A stretch of 64,000 nucleotides of DNA from Sphingobacteriales bacterium (GTDB taxonomy: Bacteria > Bacteroidota > Bacteroidia > Chitinophagales > Chitinophagaceae), in the NCBI GenBank assembly GCA_016200915.1, contig JACQDV010000023.1:1-64000 (forward strand), in the 5' to 3' direction. This document shows positions 1 through 7,813 of this stretch, piece after piece. Within the stretch, counting starts at the first letter, position 1, and every line of letters starts with the position of its first letter. The notes below the pieces were generated by a model. That model was not told the DNA's origin, made no database searches, and saw only the letters and a list, made by a program, of their open reading frames with translations. The position numbers and the translations under genes were made by a program.

Positions 1-2
1 AT

Positions 3-122
3 CTGGATGAGTTTTGTTACAGGTTTAACCGGTGCAATGCAGTAGAAAGAATTTTTCACAACATAACTGGAAGGATGATGTATCATCAGCCAGTAACTGT
101 TAATCAACTAAAAATGGAGTAG
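3..122 (+). mobile_element. C-terminal end of an IS1595-like transposase, cut by the window edge
   Basis: A frame open from the left edge ends at TAG 120-122 and encodes about 39 residues. It begins LDEFCYRFNR and contains ITGRMMYHQPVT. The LDEF-x-YRFNR stretch resembles the conserved C-terminal end of IS1595/ISXO2-type transposases, where a LDEFxFRFNRR motif is followed by a short variable tail. The usual second Arg of RFNRR is Cys here. Everything upstream lies outside the window, so intactness cannot be judged. No terminal inverted repeat is obvious in the 60 bases after the stop. The identification rests on this short motif only. Confidence 0.55.
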
Positions 123-183
123 CTAAATGCCTACTTCGATTAAATTATATGTCCGTAGTTCAAAACTCGTTTCTCACAGCTTC

Positions 184-216
184 AAAAAAAAGCCGCACCA
201 AACGAATTGATGCGGC
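184..216 (-). terminator. Intrinsic terminator of the rmlA-galE-transketolase operon
   Basis: Read on the minus strand, a 10-bp stem (GCCGCATCAA pairing with TTGGTGCGGC, one mismatch) closes a 5-nt loop and is followed by eight T residues. It lies 25 bp beyond the transketolase stop codon, the expected place for a rho-independent terminator of this minus-strand operon. Confidence 0.85.
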
Positions 217-240
217 AGATTTTTTCAACGGGTTTCAGAA

Positions 241-1203
241 TTAATGGGCTTTACGTGAAATCACCTTTTCAGCTGCTTCCACAATATTTGGTGCATCCAG
301 TCCGTACTTTGTTAAAAGTTGGGCAGGAGTGCCGCTTTCACCAAAGGTATCCTGTGTACCTACATATTCAATGGGAATAGGGAAATGTTTTGAGGCAACT
401 TGGGCAATAGCATCACCCAATCCGCCAATTATATTATGCTCTTCTGCTGTTACAGCACATTTTGTTTTTTTGATGGAATTTAAAACCGCTTCTTCATCTA
501 ATGGTTTAATGGTGTGAATGTTGATGACTTCCACACTAATTCCTTTTTCTTCCAGTAGTCTTCCTGCTTCAATAGCTTTCCATACCAGATGACCACAGGC
601 AAAGATGGTTACATCGTTTCCTTCGCTGAACTGTTGTGCTTTACCAATTACAAAATCTTCTTCATTGGTAAAGATGGGCCAAACCGGGCGGCCGAAACGT
701 AAGTAAACAGGTCCTTTGTAATCAGCAATAGCTTTGGTAGCGGCTTTGGTTTGATTATAATCACAGGGAACAATAACTGTCATACCCGGTAACATTTTCA
801 TCAGCCCAATATCTTCTAATATCTGGTGTGTAGCGCCGTCTTCACCCAATGTAAGACCGGCATGTGATGCACAAATTTTTACATTCTTACCACTATAAGC
901 TACACTCTGGCGAATCTGATCATAAACACGACCAGTTGAAAAGTTAGCGAAAGTAGTAGTGTAGGGGACTTTGCCTCCGATGGTTAAACCGGCTGCAATA
1001 CCAATCATATTTGCTTCGGCAATACCTACCTGTATAAAACGTTCGGGAAATTCTTTCATGAAACCGCCGAGTTTTAAGGAGCCGGCGAGATCGGCAGTAA
1101 GTGCCACTACATTGGGATTCTTTCTTCCCGCTTCCAATATGCCATCACCAAAACCACTGCGGGTATCTTTATTACCTGTAACCTGAATATCTTTTAAAGC
1201 CAT
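241..1203 (-). CDS. Transketolase, C-terminal subunit
   Basis: Second half of a split transketolase (320 aa): the pyrimidine-binding domain and the C-terminal domain of a thiamine-diphosphate enzyme of the non-oxidative pentose phosphate pathway, expected to work in the cytoplasm as an A2B2 enzyme. The cofactor-activating Glu is seen in VGIAEANMIG near residue 63, and the family motif SHAGLTLGEDGATHQ around 113-127. The length fits stand-alone C subunits. The N-terminal subunit, normally the next gene upstream, is not adjacent: the upstream neighbour is galE, and no N-half is found elsewhere in the window. A second Dxs-type partner is excluded because a full-length dxs is present at 20.8-22.7 kb. 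Confidence 0.93.
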   Translation of the reverse strand: MALKDIQVTGNKDTRSGFGDGILEAGRKNPNVVALTADLAGSLKLGGFMKEFPERFIQVGIAEANMIGIAAGLTIGGKVPYTTTFANFSTGRVYDQIRQSVAYSGKNVKICASHAGLTLGEDGATHQILEDIGLMKMLPGMTVIVPCDYNQTKAATKAIADYKGPVYLRFGRPVWPIFTNEEDFVIGKAQQFSEGNDVTIFACGHLVWKAIEAGRLLEEKGISVEVINIHTIKPLDEEAVLNSIKKTKCAVTAEEHNIIGGLGDAIAQVASKHFPIPIEYVGTQDTFGESGTPAQLLTKYGLDAPNIVEAAEKVISRKAH

Positions 1204-1282
1204 TAAGGGTTGATTGAAATTTGGCGCAAAGTAAAAGGAAAGTTGTGGTATTTGAACAGGGAGTTTTTAGGGTTTTATGCAC

Positions 1283-1311
1283 AACTGTCTGACGGTCTCC
1301 GTCTGACAGTT
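1283..1311. repeat. Hairpin overlapping the galE stop codon
   Basis: AACTGTC-T-GACGG, loop TCT, then CCGTC-T-GACAGTT: arms of 12 paired bases with one T-T mismatch. It overlaps the galE stop codon and sits between galE and the transketolase gene. No T-run follows on either strand, so it looks more like a REP-type palindrome or an mRNA-end-protecting hairpin than a strong terminator. Confidence 0.6.
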
Positions 1312-2365
1312 AGTTGTCCCCTGCTTTTTGATCTCCATACAGTGTCTCATCTTCTTCCAATCGCTGTTCCCAATCCCAGGCAGTACGCATCATGTCATCT
1401 AAAGAATATTTGAGTTGCCAGCCCAATTCTTTTTTGGCTTTATCATTATTGGCATAAATAGCAATTACATCACCGGCTCTTCTTTCTCCCATGGTATAGT
1501 TGAGTTTAACACCACTTACTTTTTCAAATGCTTTAATAGCTTCCAGCACCGTTACACCATTGCCTGTGCCGAGATTGAAAACTTCGCAGGCAGATTTATT
1601 TCTGTTTTCAATTAAATAATTTAACGCCAGCGTATGGGCATGAGCAATATCGCATACATGAATATAATCCCGCAGACAAGAACCATCTCTTGTTGGATAA
1701 TCGGTGCCATGCACCTGCATGCTTTTTAATTTACCAATAGCTGTTTGCGTAATTGCCGGCACCAGGTTAGCTGGCGTACCAATAGGCATTTCACCAATCC
1801 AGTTAGACGGATGAGCACCTACCGGGTTGAAGTAACGTAATAAAATTGCATGCGCATGAGAACTCTTAATAAATTCATTTACTATCTGCTCACCCATTTG
1901 TTTGGTATAACCATATGGAGAAGCAGCAGGTTTGGGTGGCGTAGTTTCTGTAACCGGTATTTCATCCGGATTACCATAAACAGTACAGGAAGAAGAAAAA
2001 ACAAAATAAGGAGTATCAAATTCCTCTACACACTTTAATAAATTGATGAGTGAATTGAGATTATTTTCGAAATACATCAAAGGGTTTTCTACAGATTCAC
2101 CCACTGATTTGTAGGCGGCAAAATGAATGATACCTTCAATATCATCATTCTCCATAAAGATGGCATGTGTATCATTGTAATCACATAAGTCAACTTTATA
2201 ATTCTTTATTTTTTTGTGAATGATCTTTTCTATTCCTTCTAATATTTTGGCAGAAGAACGGGAGTTGTTATCAACTGAAATTACTTCATAGCTATTCTCA
2301 ACCAGGTCCACAATTGTGTGTGAACCTATATAACCACATCCGCCGGTAACTAATATTTTACTCAT
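1310..2365 (-). CDS. galE: UDP-glucose 4-epimerase
   Basis: Interconverts UDP-glucose and UDP-galactose, or the N-acetyl forms, for surface polysaccharide synthesis. It is a cytoplasmic extended short-chain dehydrogenase of 351 aa, typical for GalE. The Rossmann glycine motif GGCGYIGSH is at residues 8-16, the serine region SSSCTVYG near 125, and the catalytic YGYTK (Tyr-x3-Lys) near 151. Downstream of rmlA with a 27-bp gap, it forms a nucleotide-sugar pair. Confidence 0.95.
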   Translation of the reverse strand: MSKILVTGGCGYIGSHTIVDLVENSYEVISVDNNSRSSAKILEGIEKIIHKKIKNYKVDLCDYNDTHAIFMENDDIEGIIHFAAYKSVGESVENPLMYFENNLNSLINLLKCVEEFDTPYFVFSSSCTVYGNPDEIPVTETTPPKPAASPYGYTKQMGEQIVNEFIKSSHAHAILLRYFNPVGAHPSNWIGEMPIGTPANLVPAITQTAIGKLKSMQVHGTDYPTRDGSCLRDYIHVCDIAHAHTLALNYLIENRNKSACEVFNLGTGNGVTVLEAIKAFEKVSGVKLNYTMGERRAGDVIAIYANNDKAKKELGWQLKYSLDDMMRTAWDWEQRLEEDETLYGDQKAGDN

Positions 2366-2370
2366 ACCCC

Positions 2371-2390
2371 CTGGCCCCCTGAAGGGGGAA
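2371..2390. repeat. C/G-rich intergenic hairpin
   Basis: CCCCCT-GA-AGGGGG forms a 6-bp perfect hairpin inside the 27-bp gap between rmlA and galE. It may act as a weak attenuator or an RNA-processing hairpin inside the operon. Confidence 0.5.
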
Positions 2391-2392
2391 TT

Positions 2393-3259
2393 TTATTGTT
2401 CAGAAATGATAGACATTAAATATTCGCCGTATCCGCTTTTCATTAAAGGTTTGGCCATTTCAATCAATTGCTCTTTATTGATAAAGCCTTTGCGGTAAGC
2501 GATCTCTTCAATGCAGGAAATTTTTATTCCCTGCCGTTGCTCAATAACCTGTACAAATTGTGATGCCTGCATTAAAGAATCAAAAGTACCGGTATCTAAC
2601 CAGGCGGTACCACGATCCAGCACAGCTACTTTTAGTTTTCCATTCTTCAAATATTCTTTGTTTACATCGGTAATTTCATATTCGCCTCTTGGGGAAGGTT
2701 TTAAATTCCTTGCTATTTCCACTACTGCATTATTATAAAAGTATAAACCCGGGACAGCATAATTGCTTTTTGGCTTAGCCGGTTTTTCTTCAATAGAAAT
2801 AGCAGTCATATTTTTATCAAATTCCACTACTCCGTATCTTTCGGGATCACTTACATGATAGGCATAGATAATACCGCCGTCAGGATTGGTATTTTGTTCC
2901 AATAATTTTCCCAAACCTGCACCATAAAAAATATTATCGCCCAATACTAAAGCCACACTATCATTACCAATAAAATCAGCTCCAATTACAAATGCTTGTG
3001 CTAATCCATTTGGTATAGCCTGTTCTGCGTAAGAAAAATTTAAGCCTAATTGTTTTCCATCACCAAACAATCTTTTAAAGTTTGGTAAATCATGCGGAGT
3101 GGAAATGATCAATATATCTTTTATACCCGCCATCATCAAAGTGCTAAGCGGGTAATAGATCATTGGCTTATCATAAATAGGCATTATTTGTTTGCTGATG
3201 GCAAATGTTATAGGATGTAACCGTGTACCTGATCCGCCGGCAAGGATAATTCCTTTCAT
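2393..3259 (-). CDS. rmlA: Glucose-1-phosphate thymidylyltransferase
   Basis: Makes dTDP-glucose from dTTP and glucose-1-phosphate, the first step of dTDP-rhamnose and related deoxysugar synthesis. At 288 aa it has family length. The nucleotide-binding signature GGSGTRLHP is at residues 8-16, followed by [18 protein letters not shown] and GEYEITDVN are the usual downstream motifs. No rmlB, rmlC or rmlD follows, so the rest of the pathway is encoded elsewhere. The next gene is galE. Confidence 0.95.
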   Translation of the reverse strand: MKGIILAGGSGTRLHPITFAISKQIMPIYDKPMIYYPLSTLMMAGIKDILIISTPHDLPNFKRLFGDGKQLGLNFSYAEQAIPNGLAQAFVIGADFIGNDSVALVLGDNIFYGAGLGKLLEQNTNPDGGIIYAYHVSDPERYGVVEFDKNMTAISIEEKPAKPKSNYAVPGLYFYNNAVVEIARNLKPSPRGEYEITDVNKEYLKNGKLKVAVLDRGTAWLDTGTFDSLMQASQFVQVIEQRQGIKISCIEEIAYRKGFINKEQLIEMAKPLMKSGYGEYLMSIISEQ

Positions 3260-3289
3260 ATTAGCATTAGAGTTTGGGCAAAGATGAAT

Positions 3290-3319
3290 AAAAAAAGCGG
3301 ATGAAAAACATCATCCGCT
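3290..3319 (-). terminator. Intrinsic terminator of the DUF47-pit operon
   Basis: On the minus strand AGCGGATGA pairs perfectly with TCATCCGCT (9 bp, 6-nt loop), followed by a run of T. It sits just past the pit stop codon and before rmlA, and so separates the two minus-strand operons. Confidence 0.85.
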
Positions 3320-3341
3320 CAATATATGTAGTGGTTAGCAA

Positions 3342-5051
3342 TTAAAGGAAAATAGAAACAATTTCAAAAATGATAGCAGCCAATATACCACTTACGGGGA
3401 TTGTCAATATCCAGGCCCAAAGTAAGTTGGTAGTAACACCCCAGCGAACAGCACTTAAACGTTTAGTGGCCCCTACACCAATGATTGAACCGGAAATAGT
3501 ATGTGTGGTAGAAACAGGTATTCCCATTTGCCCGGTAAAGAATAAAGTAAATGCTCCGGCAGTTTCCGCAGCTACGCCTTCAAGGGGAGTTACTTTAGTG
3601 ATTTTGGTACCCATGGTTTTTACAATCTTCCAGCCGCCACTCATAGTACCCAGGCCAATTGCAAAATAACAGCAAACAGGCACCCATGTTGGTAATTGTC
3701 CAAATTCCTGTATGGTGCCGCTGGCAATTAATGCAGCGCCAATAATACCCATAACTTTTTGAGCATCGCTCCCTCCGTGTCCAACACTAAATGCAGCGGA
3801 ACTGAACAACTGCAGTTTCTTGAACATATTAGCGACATTGTAAGCGGATGGGGTTTTTATTTTTTCAACATAGAGATATACCAGACAGAACATTACCGAG
3901 GTTAAGATAATGCCCCAAACAATAATTGAGTTATCAGCTTTTTCAATATCACCTTCAAATGATTTTACAATGCTGAATTTGCCTATTTTCTTTTTAACCT
4001 TTTCAACATTCTCCGGTTTGATGGGATAAATAGCGTTCATAGCAACAATGGTACTATCTAAGCTTGCTTCTTTTTTGAGATAATGTTTTAAAGGTTCCTT
4101 ATACTTTTCAGTAAGCTCTTTAGCTTTGTCATATTCTTTCTTTGCCTCAGCATCAGCGGGTGCATTTGATTCCAGTACAAGGTAATCGTTTGCATTACGG
4201 ACATCATCTTTCATTTTACTGACTTCAACGTCTTTTAACCAGCCTTCATTGTAAGATTTTTCAGCAATAGCTTTTGATCCCAGTTTATCGTAGTTTTCAA
4301 TTAAAGGTTTTATGTTGTTATAGATCCCTTCGCCCTTTTCTAATTTTTCCTTAGCAGTATTTAGTTTGGCAATAGCTGTACTGTCACCCGGCTTGGCTTT
4401 TGCACCTGCTTCAGCAGTCGCTACGTCTTTTTTGTATTTATCTACTTTTAAAAATTTCTCTAAGTTCTCATGCATTTTGTCGCTTTCAAACTTATCAAAC
4501 ATTAAAACGGTTAAAAAAGTAACAGCAGCAATAATGGCGATTCTTGCCCATACGTTCCGCATAATAGTAACCACGGTAATGAATATAGAAATGATCATAC
4601 CGATCAAAGGAGCGAGGAAGATGAAGAGAATGGTTTTAAGGATGGTATCGCTTTCAACAATCTTGCCCCAGGCAACACCCATACCTTTTAAGTTGATGGC
4701 ATGTGCAATAGCGGCACCGGCAAAACCACCGATCAATGTATGTGATGAAGAAGAGGGGATACCATACCACCATGTAAGCAAGTTCCAGAAAATAGCGGCA
4801 ATTAAACCAGCCAGTATTACCGGAAGTGTAATGAAATCTTTATTTACTGTTTTGCTGATAGAGTTGGCAACAGCATGATCTTTAAAAATCCAGAAGGCAA
4901 CAAAGTTGAAGATGGCTGCCCACAACACTGCCTGGAATGGCGTTAGTACTTTGGTTGATACAACGGTGGCGATAGAGTTGGCTGCATCATGAAATCCATT
5001 AATGTAGTCGAACAATAATGCCAGTATGATGATGATTACAAGTAATGTCAT
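3342..5051 (-). CDS. Pit-family inorganic phosphate transporter with a large internal insert
   Basis: Low-affinity phosphate permease of the inner membrane (PiT/PHO4 family). The N-terminal signature around residues 19-27 (GFHDAANSI) and its C-terminal repeat GHGGSDAQKVMG near residue 420 show the duplicated fold. Between the two halves, residues ~187-374 form a Lys/Glu/Ala-rich hydrophilic stretch with coiled-coil character, about 185 residues that a minimal bacterial Pit lacks. Transmembrane segments flank it on both sides, so it should form one large loop or soluble domain. It lies downstream of DUF47, a common pairing in which the DUF47 protein modulates the transporter. A terminator follows. 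Confidence 0.93.
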   Translation of the reverse strand: MTLLVIIIILALLFDYINGFHDAANSIATVVSTKVLTPFQAVLWAAIFNFVAFWIFKDHAVANSISKTVNKDFITLPVILAGLIAAIFWNLLTWWYGIPSSSSHTLIGGFAGAAIAHAINLKGMGVAWGKIVESDTILKTILFIFLAPLIGMIISIFITVVTIMRNVWARIAIIAAVTFLTVLMFDKFESDKMHENLEKFLKVDKYKKDVATAEAGAKAKPGDSTAIAKLNTAKEKLEKGEGIYNNIKPLIENYDKLGSKAIAEKSYNEGWLKDVEVSKMKDDVRNANDYLVLESNAPADAEAKKEYDKAKELTEKYKEPLKHYLKKEASLDSTIVAMNAIYPIKPENVEKVKKKIGKFSIVKSFEGDIEKADNSIIVWGIILTSVMFCLVYLYVEKIKTPSAYNVANMFKKLQLFSSAAFSVGHGGSDAQKVMGIIGAALIASGTIQEFGQLPTWVPVCCYFAIGLGTMSGGWKIVKTMGTKITKVTPLEGVAAETAGAFTLFFTGQMGIPVSTTHTISGSIIGVGATKRLSAVRWGVTTNLLWAWILTIPVSGILAAIIFEIVSIFL

Positions 5052-5146
5052 AAGAAGTTAATTTCTTAATTGCTGAATTGCTCAATTTCGCAATGTAGCC
5101 CTTAGTTTCATTGAGCAATTGCGTATTGAGTAATTGTCAAATTGTA

Positions 5147-5794
5147 TTAAGCGTATTTAACGATGATGGATTCAATTACATTCGCCGCATCTTCACACTT
5201 GTCAGTAACAATTTCCAGTACCTGGTAAATCTCTCTTTTCTTTATTACTTCTTTGGCATCTGGTTCAGTAGCGAATAAACGTTCAATACTCATATCAAAA
5301 ATATCATCACCCTGGTTTTCTATACTGTTGATGGCAACTAATGCATCAGTGATCTTGCGCATATTTTTCATATTGCGTAATTCAACTACGGCATTATGTA
5401 CCTGTTCGCAACCTACTGCAATAAGGTCAGCCATTTTTTGAATACCAATATCATTAGGGTTAACACGGTAGAAATTTATTTTCTTCGCTGAAGCTTGTAT
5501 ATAATCAGCAATATCGTCTAATGCTGTAGCGAGGTAGTGAATATCTTCCCTGTCAAAAGGAGTAATAAAGTTTTTACCGAGCTCAGTAAAAATTCTGTGT
5601 GTGTAATCATCGTTCTCATGTTCCATATCCTCAATCTCTTTAATAAGCTTACCTCTTTGTTCAAAATCAGGTTCGTTCACTACTTCTTTCAGTTTTTCTC
5701 CCATCTTTAATAATGTAGAAGCCACATCTTCAAACAACTGGTAAAACACTCTGTCTTTGGGTAAAAAAATTCTTAGAATTGAATTAATAGCCAT
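5147..5794 (-). CDS. DUF47 family (PhoU-like) Pit accessory protein
   Basis: All-helical cytoplasmic protein of 215 aa in the DUF47/PhoU-related family, usually encoded beside Pit and thought to regulate phosphate transport. The PhoU-like acidic, metal-ligand-rich segments EIEDMEHENDDYTH (near 71) and ENQGDDIFD (near 157) are visible. It is the first gene of a two-gene operon with pit (95-bp gap) and is transcribed divergently from a porin gene. The shared 129-bp intergenic region carries an 11-bp-periodic repeat array. Confidence 0.9.
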   Translation of the reverse strand: MAINSILRIFLPKDRVFYQLFEDVASTLLKMGEKLKEVVNEPDFEQRGKLIKEIEDMEHENDDYTHRIFTELGKNFITPFDREDIHYLATALDDIADYIQASAKKINFYRVNPNDIGIQKMADLIAVGCEQVHNAVVELRNMKNMRKITDALVAINSIENQGDDIFDMSIERLFATEPDAKEVIKKREIYQVLEIVTDKCEDAANVIESIIVKYA

Positions 5795-5857
5795 GGCTTA
5801 AAAATTTTGCGCAAAGATTATCTTTTTGAAGAGTATATATGACTGACTTGGAATTGG

Positions 5858-5903
5858 TAATAATTTCTTAACACAGGGGTAATAAAGAAATACTACACCT
5901 TTG
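5858..5903 (+). promoter_or_regulatory. Pho-box-like array and promoter of the first porin
   Basis: Four heptamers in strict 11-bp register: TAATAAT (5858), TAACACA (5869), TAATAAA (5880) and TACTACA (5891), separated by 4-bp spacers. A -7-like CACCTTTG ends at 5903. Direct 7-bp repeats with 4-bp spacers are the classical architecture of OmpR/PhoB-family binding sites. The assignment to PhoB is inference from this geometry and the phosphate-related neighbours. Confidence 0.5.
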
Positions 5904-5923
5904 CACCGCTTAAGGAAAACAAC

Positions 5924-7243
5924 ATGAAAGATCTTCCCCGCAAAGCTTTACTGGCTTTGACTTTGCTGCTTATATCAGCTGCTGCACAATCACAGTTTTT
6001 AATGGATATGATTGATACCTCCAAGGAGACAGGTAAGGGAATGCTGGCATTATACAGAAAATTTGACCGGATTAAGATTGGCGGTTATATACAGCCGGAA
6101 TTTCAGTTTGCTCAATCTAAAGGAGTAAAATCTTTTGAAGGAGGGGATTTTGCTCCGCAAGTAAATAACAGGTTTTTATTACGGCGAAGCAGGGTAAGAA
6201 TAGATTATGTGCATTTTGGTAATGAAGATAAGCCAGGGTTGGGTGTTCAAATAGCCTTTCAGTTTGATGCTAATGAAAGAGGTTTTACGGTGAGAGATGT
6301 ATGGGGCAGGATATTTGAAAACAAATGGAAACTTTTTTCTTTTACTACCGGCATGTTTGCAAGACCATTTGGTTACGAAGTTAACCTCAGCAGCAGTGAC
6401 AGAGAAAGTCCTGAACGGGGACGCATGAGCCAGCTGCATATGAAAAGTGAAAGAGACCTTGGAGCTATGATTAGTTTTGACGTAAGAAAAAAAGATCATT
6501 TACTTAAAAACCTGAAAATAGATGCGGGAATCTTTAATGGGCAGGGGATAGTTGCCAACGGAGAGTTTGATAATACAAAAGATTTTATTGGTCGTGTTTC
6601 AATAAAACCTGTTACTATAAAAAAAGGAGTTCAACTGTCTGCCGGAACCTCCCTGCTGTATGGTGGACTAAATAATAATACCAGGTACGTATTTACCACT
6701 AATGAAGCAGGCGGTGCAAAAAAAATAGAGAAGGATTCATCGATTACCAATGTTGGAAAAATTTCCCCAAGGCGTTACTATGGAGCCGATGTACAATTGA
6801 AAATTAAAAATGGCAGTAACCAGTTTACCGAACTAAGGGGCGAAGTATTAGCAGGCACACAAACTGGTACAGCCAACAGTGCTGAAACTCCCACAGCATT
6901 ATTATCCGGAACCGATGGTTTTTTCCAGCGCAGATTTAACGGAGCTTATTTTTATTTCCTTCAACATTTATTTTCCCGCAAACATCAACTGGTAATAAAG
7001 TACGACTGGTATGATCCCAATACTGAGGTAAAGGGAGATGAAATTGGTACAACTGGCAGCAATTTTACGGCAGCCGATATTAAATACACAACGCTTGGGC
7101 TTGGTTATAATAATTATATCAGTGATAATATTAAACTGACATTATATTATGCCATTGTTTGGAATGAAACCACACAACTGGCTGGTTATACCAATGATAT
7201 TAATGATAATGTGGTGACCTGCAGAGTTCAGTTTCGTTTTTAG
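5924..7243 (+). CDS. OprO/OprP-like phosphate-selective porin
   Basis: Outer membrane beta-barrel of 439 aa, related to the phosphate- or polyphosphate-selective porins. A signal peptide (residues ~1-23, ending AAAQSQ) is followed by KIGGYIQPEFQF, RRSRVRIDY and TGMFARPFGYE, the usual OprP-type barrel opening, and the chain ends on an aromatic (QFRF), as barrels do. It is divergent from DUF47-pit, so phosphate uptake across both membranes is encoded side by side. The leader carries GCTTAAGGAAAA just before the start, also present before the second porin gene at 13716. Confidence 0.85.
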   Translation: MKDLPRKALLALTLLLISAAAQSQFLMDMIDTSKETGKGMLALYRKFDRIKIGGYIQPEFQFAQSKGVKSFEGGDFAPQVNNRFLLRRSRVRIDYVHFGNEDKPGLGVQIAFQFDANERGFTVRDVWGRIFENKWKLFSFTTGMFARPFGYEVNLSSSDRESPERGRMSQLHMKSERDLGAMISFDVRKKDHLLKNLKIDAGIFNGQGIVANGEFDNTKDFIGRVSIKPVTIKKGVQLSAGTSLLYGGLNNNTRYVFTTNEAGGAKKIEKDSSITNVGKISPRRYYGADVQLKIKNGSNQFTELRGEVLAGTQTGTANSAETPTALLSGTDGFFQRRFNGAYFYFLQHLFSRKHQLVIKYDWYDPNTEVKGDEIGTTGSNFTAADIKYTTLGLGYNNYISDNIKLTLYYAIVWNETTQLAGYTNDINDNVVTCRVQFRF

Positions 7244-7282
7244 GTAGACAGTTTGATTAATAAGATAGTATATATTATGGGA

Positions 7283-7300
7283 TAACAACTGTTTAACAAG
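7283..7300 (+). promoter_or_regulatory. 11-bp-spaced direct repeat upstream of the RND operon
   Basis: TAACAAC (7283-7289), TGTT, TAACAAG (7294-7300): two heptamers one helical turn apart, matching the arrangement before the porin at 5924 and the TonB receptor at 15142. It lies 45 bp upstream of the first gene of the efflux operon. Only two copies are present, so it is weaker evidence than the other arrays. Confidence 0.4.
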
Positions 7301-7344
7301 AATAAAGTCTTTAAAAAAAGAATTTCGCACATTAATTTGATTGG

Positions 7345-7749
7345 ATGAGGTACCGGTTGTATTATATTTTATTTTCATCAGTATTGCTTATGCTGCTTTC
7401 AGCGGCAGGCGTTAATGCTTATGGAAGTAGTTATATTGATAGCAATAATGGTAATTCATTTGGCAGGCAATTTTCATGTAACAGCTATGGAGTAAAAAAA
7501 TCCAACGAATCGGTTGCTGTTCAGTACCTGAAAAATTCTATCCATTATCTTTCAAAGACAACTAAATCAGTTTCATCTGAACGGCTGAGACATAAAAAGG
7601 CGCATGAACGTTGTCTTGCTTCCCTGCAATACTTCCCGCAGGAAATAATATTCGTACAAGGAAGCCTGGTTATATCCATTCCTGCGTCTCCCTTATTGAA
7701 TAATATTGTTTTGCATTCTCTGCACAGAGGCCCTCCTGTACTTGCATAA
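7345..7749 (+). CDS. Small secreted protein leading the efflux operon
   Basis: Unrecognised 134-aa protein. An N-terminal hydrophobic segment (residues ~5-25, ending in VNAYG) looks like a signal peptide or anchor. The rest is basic and serine-rich, with a hydrophobic stretch IIFVQGSLVISIP and a C-terminal HSLHRGPPVLA. Short secreted proteins with a terminal His-rich or RGPP-like tail are seen ahead of TolC/RND genes in Bacteroidota; that link is recollection, not proof. A hairpin separates it from tolC, so it may be made in excess of the pump. Confidence 0.6.
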   Translation: MRYRLYYILFSSVLLMLLSAAGVNAYGSSYIDSNNGNSFGRQFSCNSYGVKKSNESVAVQYLKNSIHYLSKTTKSVSSERLRHKKAHERCLASLQYFPQEIIFVQGSLVISIPASPLLNNIVLHSLHRGPPVLA

Positions 7750-7760
7750 CTATTGTATTA

Positions 7761-7790
7761 GCTGACCTTTTCTGGTCAGCCTTTCATTTT
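7761..7790 (+). terminator. Terminator or attenuator hairpin between the small protein gene and tolC
   Basis: GCTGACC-TTTTCT-GGTCAGC: a 7-bp perfect stem followed by CTTTCATTTTTATTT, placed 12 bp after the stop of the small secreted protein and 24 bp before the TolC-like gene. The T-rich tail is interrupted, so partial termination within the operon is likely. Confidence 0.65.
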
Positions 7791-7813
7791 TATTTCTTCT
7801 ACAATATTTATTT

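Noticed and set aside
4366-4878. 170-codon plus-strand frame opposite the Pit gene
   Set aside because: Lies wholly within a clear transporter gene; hydrophobic content mirrors the antisense of membrane helices and there are no family motifs.
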